Part shown: in pieces, positions 61,101-64,000 of the stretch
How the letters are laid out: every line of letters begins with the position of its first letter
How positions within the stretch are numbered: the first letter of the stretch is position 1
Source: an uncultured Chitinophagaceae bacterium
GTDB lineage: Bacteria > Bacteroidota > Bacteroidia > Chitinophagales > Chitinophagaceae
Assembly (NCBI GenBank): GCA_937907395.1
Contig: CALCII010000009.1
Coordinates: forward strand, 1-64,000
Direction: 5' to 3'
Length of the DNA: 64,000 nt
Notes under the pieces: model-generated
Told to the model about the DNA's origin: nothing
Seen by the model: the letters and a program-made list of their open reading frames with translations, nothing else
The model's database searches: none
Made by a program: the position numbers and the translations under genes

Positions 61101-64000
61101 GTATTAATCCCCTGAACGGAAAATTGCTCAATCCAAAGAAACGCTGGGGTGGTATCATGCGTGCCATTGACCAGATTGATTTTGAAACCAACAATATCGA
61201 ATTCATTGAGATGTGGGTGCAGGATCCATTCATCCTGAATCCTTCCAGTACAGGCGGACAAATGTATTTCAATCTTGGTAACGTATCTGAAGACATTCTG
61301 AAAGACGGACGTCGTTTTTATGAAAACGGATTGAGTACTACGCAAACCCCGGCCCGTGAGGATACAAGCACCTGGTCACGTGTTCCCCGTAATCCCATCC
61401 AGGTGGCACAGGCTTTCAGTAATATTGTGGAAGAACGTCCGCAACAAGACGTTGGTTTTGATGGAGCAGGCGATGCCGATGAAGCAAAATTCCGCAGTGA
61501 TTTCCTGAATTCTTTCGGAGCCAACTTTGGTACCGGTGCTGCTTACCAGAAACTGGTAGCCGATCCAAGCAGTGATAATTACCGTCATTTCAGGGATGAG
61601 TTATACAATAATGCAGGTACGGGTATACTTGGCCGCTATAAAGATTTTAATAATCCGCAGGGTAATAGTCCTGTCTCAGATAATAACCAAACTTATACCG
61701 CTGCATCAACATTATATCCCGACAACGAAGATCTGAACCGTGATAATACTTTGAATGAAGTGGAAGAATACTTCCAGTACCTCATTGAACTTCGTCCGAA
61801 GAGTGATCCGGTGATGCAGGTGGGGCAAAACTTTATTGCCGACAGAAGAGAAGTGGAAGTGAAGCTGGTGAACGGTAATACACGTGTTGAAACATGGTAT
61901 TTGTTTCGCATACCTATTCGCCAATACCAGATGAAAGTTGGTAATATACCCGACTTCAAATCCATTCGTTTCATGCGTATGTTCATGACCGGTTTTGAAG
62001 ATTCTGTAGTGGTACGTTTTGGTAAACTGGAACTGGTGCGTAATATGTGGCGCAGCTTTCAATATGCATTGGACACAACAGGACAATATCTTCCTGTACA
62101 AAACCAGGATGCAACCACATTTAATGTAACGGCTGTTAACGTGGAAGAAAATGATAAACGTATTCCGGTTAACTATGTGATTCCTCCCGGAATTGAACGT
62201 GTACAATCGCTCAGTAATAATGGATTAAACCTGTTGCAGAATGAACAGGCTTTGAGTATGCAGGTGTGCAACCTGATGGATGGTGATGGAAGAGCTGTAT
62301 TCAAATCCACCAACCTGGATCTTCGTCAGTACAAACGGGTGCGCATGTTTATTCATGCCGAATCCAGTGGTAAAACAGATGTACTGCAGGATGGACAACT
62401 GGAAGCTGTCATCCGCTTTGGTACCGACTTCATCAATAACTATTACGAAGTACGTATGCCACTGAAAGTAACCCGTTGGGGCAGTGGTTTAAAAGATACA
62501 ATTGTTTGGCCCACAGCCAATGATTTTGACCTTGATCTGCAGGAACTGGTTCGCTTTAAACTGAGAAGAACCGGAAGTGTATTGAATTTATTTACAGAGA
62601 ACCGTGGTAATGGTATCCTTTGGAGTATTATGGGTAATCCCAACCTTGGTGAGGTAAAAGGATTCCTTGTGGGAATTGAAAATAAAAGAGGCGATGCGGC
62701 CACCACTATTTGTGCAGAAGTGTGGATCAATGAACTCCGGTTGAGCGGATTGGATGAGAAAGGAGGCTGGGCTGCTGTGGGAAGAATGGATTTGCAGTTG
62801 GCCGATCTGGGAACCATTACTGTATCAGCTGCTGCCAGAAGTGCCGGCTTTGGTACTATAGAACAACGTGTGAATGAACGAAGCAGGGAATATTTTAACC
62901 AGTTTGATATTGCCACGAATCTGCAATTAGGAAAATTATTGCCTAAAAAAGCAGGAATCGAAATTCCTTTCTATGCCAGCTATTCACAAACGGTGATGAA
63001 TCCTGAGTATGATCCATATGATCAGGATGTGAAGTTCAAAGACAAATTGAAGACAACGAATAATAAGGACTCCGTAAAAAATATTTCACAGGATTTCACG
63101 GCAGTAACAACGGTGAACATCACCAATATGCGGAAGACCCGTACGAGTACCAAAACACCTAAAGTATATGACATCTCCAATTTTGATGTAAGCTATTCTT
63201 ACACTAAAACAGAGAAAAGGAATCCGTTGATAGAAAGTGATGTGATGGAGAAGCATTATGGCGGACTGGGATATAACTATGCCCCGCAACCGAAGTATGT
63301 GGAACCGTTTAAGAAAATGATCAAGTACCGGAGCCCCTGGTGGAATATCATCAAAGATTTTAATATCAACTACAGGCCCAGTTTGCTCAGCTTCCGTGCC
63401 GATGTGAACCGACAGTTTGGTGCTGCCCGGGCGAGAGAAGTATTGATTCCGGGTGTTGCTCCCAATCCTTTCAAGATTCCGGAAACATACGACAAGTATT
63501 TTGTGTTTGACCGTGTGTACAATATGCGTTGGGATTTAACACGTTCTATCAATCTTGATTTCTCTGCCACTAACAATGCACGTATAGACGAACCTGTTGG
63601 GCGTATTGATTCCAAGGAAAAGAAAGATTCAATTCGCAGAAATTTCTTCAAAGGCGGACGGAACACTTTGTATAAACAAACGGCCAATGCCTCTTATACA
63701 TTACCGCTGAGTAAGATTCCTGCACTTGACTGGACAACGGCACGGTTCAACTATGCAGCCACTTACAACTGGATTGGTGCTTCCCGTTTGGCCGTGAACC
63801 TTGGTAATACCATGGAGAATTCACAGCAACGGATCTTTACCGGCCAGCTGGATTTTGTTCGTTTGTATGCAAAATCAAAATTCCTGCGGGCACTGGAAAC
63901 AGAGCCAAACAGGAACCAGCAACCGCAGCTGGCATCGCCCAATATTAAGTTTAATCCAAAAGATACTGTTGGTAAGAGCAAACAATATATTGCCCGTTTG
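58163..64000 (+). CDS. sprA: SprA/Sov, T9SS outer-membrane translocon (partial)
   Basis: Type IX secretion system outer-membrane channel SprA (Sov in Porphyromonas), truncated by the window edge. The frame is open from here to base 64000 (1946 codons; members are around 2400 aa). An ATG at 58163, overlapping the ruvA stop by ten bases, and one at 58211 are in frame; the second gives a compact signal peptide (MQRTISGILALVTTFILCTA) and may be the true start. Typical blocks include YDPATKRYFIYEKIGRSWYR, FFNRLFSNTGLPKVEIKPQG and NVTLTAGYVGQNIKNPTLPE. Also seen are MQSNFGLNAKIGDKLNFPVT, GNVSFPAKGTLMPGASTLFG and VYIDDFEGTRNGIDLRFPFI-like text at about 60700. It forms the channel through which the sorting-domain proteins in this window should be exported. 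Confidence 0.95.
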   Translation, partial: MFVKPKREHAVETLTQMQRTISGILALVTTFILCTAVNSMGGDLRTPQLKKDTVPVTDSLKFPLQDRRGDAFLYQNNNPFDLNKPSSIKDSIVYDPATKRYFIYEKIGRSWYRKPNWMTFDEMVAYKSRQDERDYFQRRLNTTLNLNRKIEDPKLQVRESFFNRLFSNTGLPKVEIKPQGNVTLTAGYVGQNIKNPTLPERARKNGGFDFDMQSNFGLNAKIGDKLNFPVTYNTMANFQFENQLKLDYTGNSDQIIKRIQAGNVSFPAKGTLMPGASTLFGVKTELQFGKLYITTVLANQNSSRQQMQMQGGSGVQQFQVKADEYEENRHFLLAQYFRKNFNKNMKNLPAVTSPFQILRLEVWVTNRTGSTTENRNVVAFMDLGENQPHNPNIFSLTGSEFPQNGSNDLYQRLQNDPATRDASLVTNRLTSFGLTAVQDFERTFARKLKPEEYYFNQQIGFISLNTILQPDEVLGVAFQYTVNGKVYQVGEFSNDITPDTTSNNSGTQKVLFLKLLKATSQRPGLPVWDLMMKNVYSVGYGMLERKDFKLNILYSEPGGGEKRYIPEGEEKGRPIIELVNLDRLNNQNDPQPDGVFDFIEGFTVISQQSRIIFPLLEPFGKDLEYIFRGADSTELRKKYLFYPLYDSIKWVAQQSPQLNRFLFKGASRSSGGSSEIPLGAFNVPPGSVTVSAGGQQLRENVDYVIDYNLGTVKILNQSIVNAGVPINVGFENNATFGMQNRNFMALRLDYRAIETQSKQFAVGAAIMRLGERPFFTKMNYGDDPIRNTMVGGDVNFKSDWKRMTKWLDALPFYSTRQVSNITLYGEGARIIPSTAKQIRPEKGGGGLVYIDDFEGTRNGIDLRFPFISWTLASTPYNSKDRSGVELFPEAGLINDLTYGFNRSKLAWYNIEPVLQERRSANNPLGNNLNELSDPRVRFVNRVEIFPQVTPDLGQNQLITFDMAFYPTDRGPYNYDARSGSINPLNGKLLNPKKRWGGIMRAIDQIDFETNNIEFIEMWVQDPFILNPSSTGGQMYFNLGNVSEDILKDGRRFYENGLSTTQTPAREDTSTWSRVPRNPIQVAQAFSNIVEERPQQDVGFDGAGDADEAKFRSDFLNSFGANFGTGAAYQKLVADPSSDNYRHFRDELYNNAGTGILGRYKDFNNPQGNSPVSDNNQTYTAASTLYPDNEDLNRDNTLNEVEEYFQYLIELRPKSDPVMQVGQNFIADRREVEVKLVNGNTRVETWYLFRIPIRQYQMKVGNIPDFKSIRFMRMFMTGFEDSVVVRFGKLELVRNMWRSFQYALDTTGQYLPVQNQDATTFNVTAVNVEENDKRIPVNYVIPPGIERVQSLSNNGLNLLQNEQALSMQVCNLMDGDGRAVFKSTNLDLRQYKRVRMFIHAESSGKTDVLQDGQLEAVIRFGTDFINNYYEVRMPLKVTRWGSGLKDTIVWPTANDFDLDLQELVRFKLRRTGSVLNLFTENRGNGILWSIMGNPNLGEVKGFLVGIENKRGDAATTICAEVWINELRLSGLDEKGGWAAVGRMDLQLADLGTITVSAAARSAGFGTIEQRVNERSREYFNQFDIATNLQLGKLLPKKAGIEIPFYASYSQTVMNPEYDPYDQDVKFKDKLKTTNNKDSVKNISQDFTAVTTVNITNMRKTRTSTKTPKVYDISNFDVSYSYTKTEKRNPLIESDVMEKHYGGLGYNYAPQPKYVEPFKKMIKYRSPWWNIIKDFNINYRPSLLSFRADVNRQFGAARAREVLIPGVAPNPFKIPETYDKYFVFDRVYNMRWDLTRSINLDFSATNNARIDEPVGRIDSKEKKDSIRRNFFKGGRNTLYKQTANASYTLPLSKIPALDWTTARFNYAATYNWIGASRLAVNLGNTMENSQQRIFTGQLDFVRLYAKSKFLRALETEPNRNQQPQLASPNIKFNPKDTVGKSKQYIARL

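Noticed and set aside
58580..63981. Several antisense frames inside sprA (for example 61712-62206)
   Set aside because: sprA is open throughout and matches the family; antisense frames are compositional shadows.

Overview
The window comes from a member of the Bacteroidota, most likely Chitinophagaceae or a close relative; the family is an inference from gene content. Supporting signs are type IX secretion (T9SS) machinery (SprA, a PorD/DUF4835 protein) together with four proteins ending in T9SS-type sorting domains, a Bacteroidota-type RNA polymerase omega, a TonB receptor paired with a DUF5689 lipoprotein, futalosine-pathway menaquinone genes, and promoters of the Bacteroidota type (TTG/TTTG, about 19-21 nt, TAnnTTTG). 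Most of the window is ordinary chromosome. I saw no phage, insertion sequence, CRISPR array or tRNA.

Layout. 1-346: the end of a rRNA operon (23S 3' end, 5S, terminator). 450-1079: a Vat/CatB-type acetyltransferase. 1197-6289: envelope and housekeeping genes (ArnT-like glycosyltransferase, lipid kinase, aldo/keto reductase, L,D-transpeptidase). 6373-20315: three very large secreted T9SS cargo proteins on the minus strand; two are paralogs with a shared C-terminal third. 20579-26497: a secreted endonuclease/exonuclease/phosphatase-family protein divergent from a TonB receptor and a DUF5689 lipoprotein, a candidate outer-membrane scavenging locus. 26667-27833: rpsF-rpsR-rplI with a clear promoter and terminator. 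28069-29031: a T9SS cargo whose N-terminal domain repeats the C-terminal domain of the DUF5689 lipoprotein.

29085-32467: a minus-strand operon (polyprenyl synthase, recJ, methyltransferase). 32654-34354: an OmpA-family protein. 34565-39016: a plus-strand cluster bamD, rpoZ, coaBC, porD, DUF4296 and an unknown protein. 39013-43862: a signalling region with a minus-strand operon (membrane protein, short histidine kinase, NarL-type regulator), a small unknown protein, a 770-base intergenic region rich in repeated motifs, and two more NarL-type regulators on the plus strand. 43899-50236: aminotransferase class IV, photolyase, mqnB-mqnD, two pyruvoyl/carboxy-tetrahydropterin synthases with folE, and fabD. 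50289-57511: GNAT acetyltransferase, serine hydrolase, cystathionine lyase/synthase-type enzyme, formate-THF ligase, an AT-rich M28 peptidase and fabH. 57597-64000: ruvA and the first part of sprA, which runs off the right edge.

How the parts fit together. SprA is the outer-membrane channel of T9SS and PorD is associated with the same system, so the window holds both machinery and cargo. BamD and the OmpA-like protein belong to outer-membrane assembly and anchoring. The TonB/DUF5689/nuclease trio looks like a uptake locus of unknown substrate. The signalling region is the least explained part. Start codons were moved from the longest possible frame where signal peptides, family length or a promoter inside the longer frame argued for it. 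All family assignments are from reading the translations; no database search was run.
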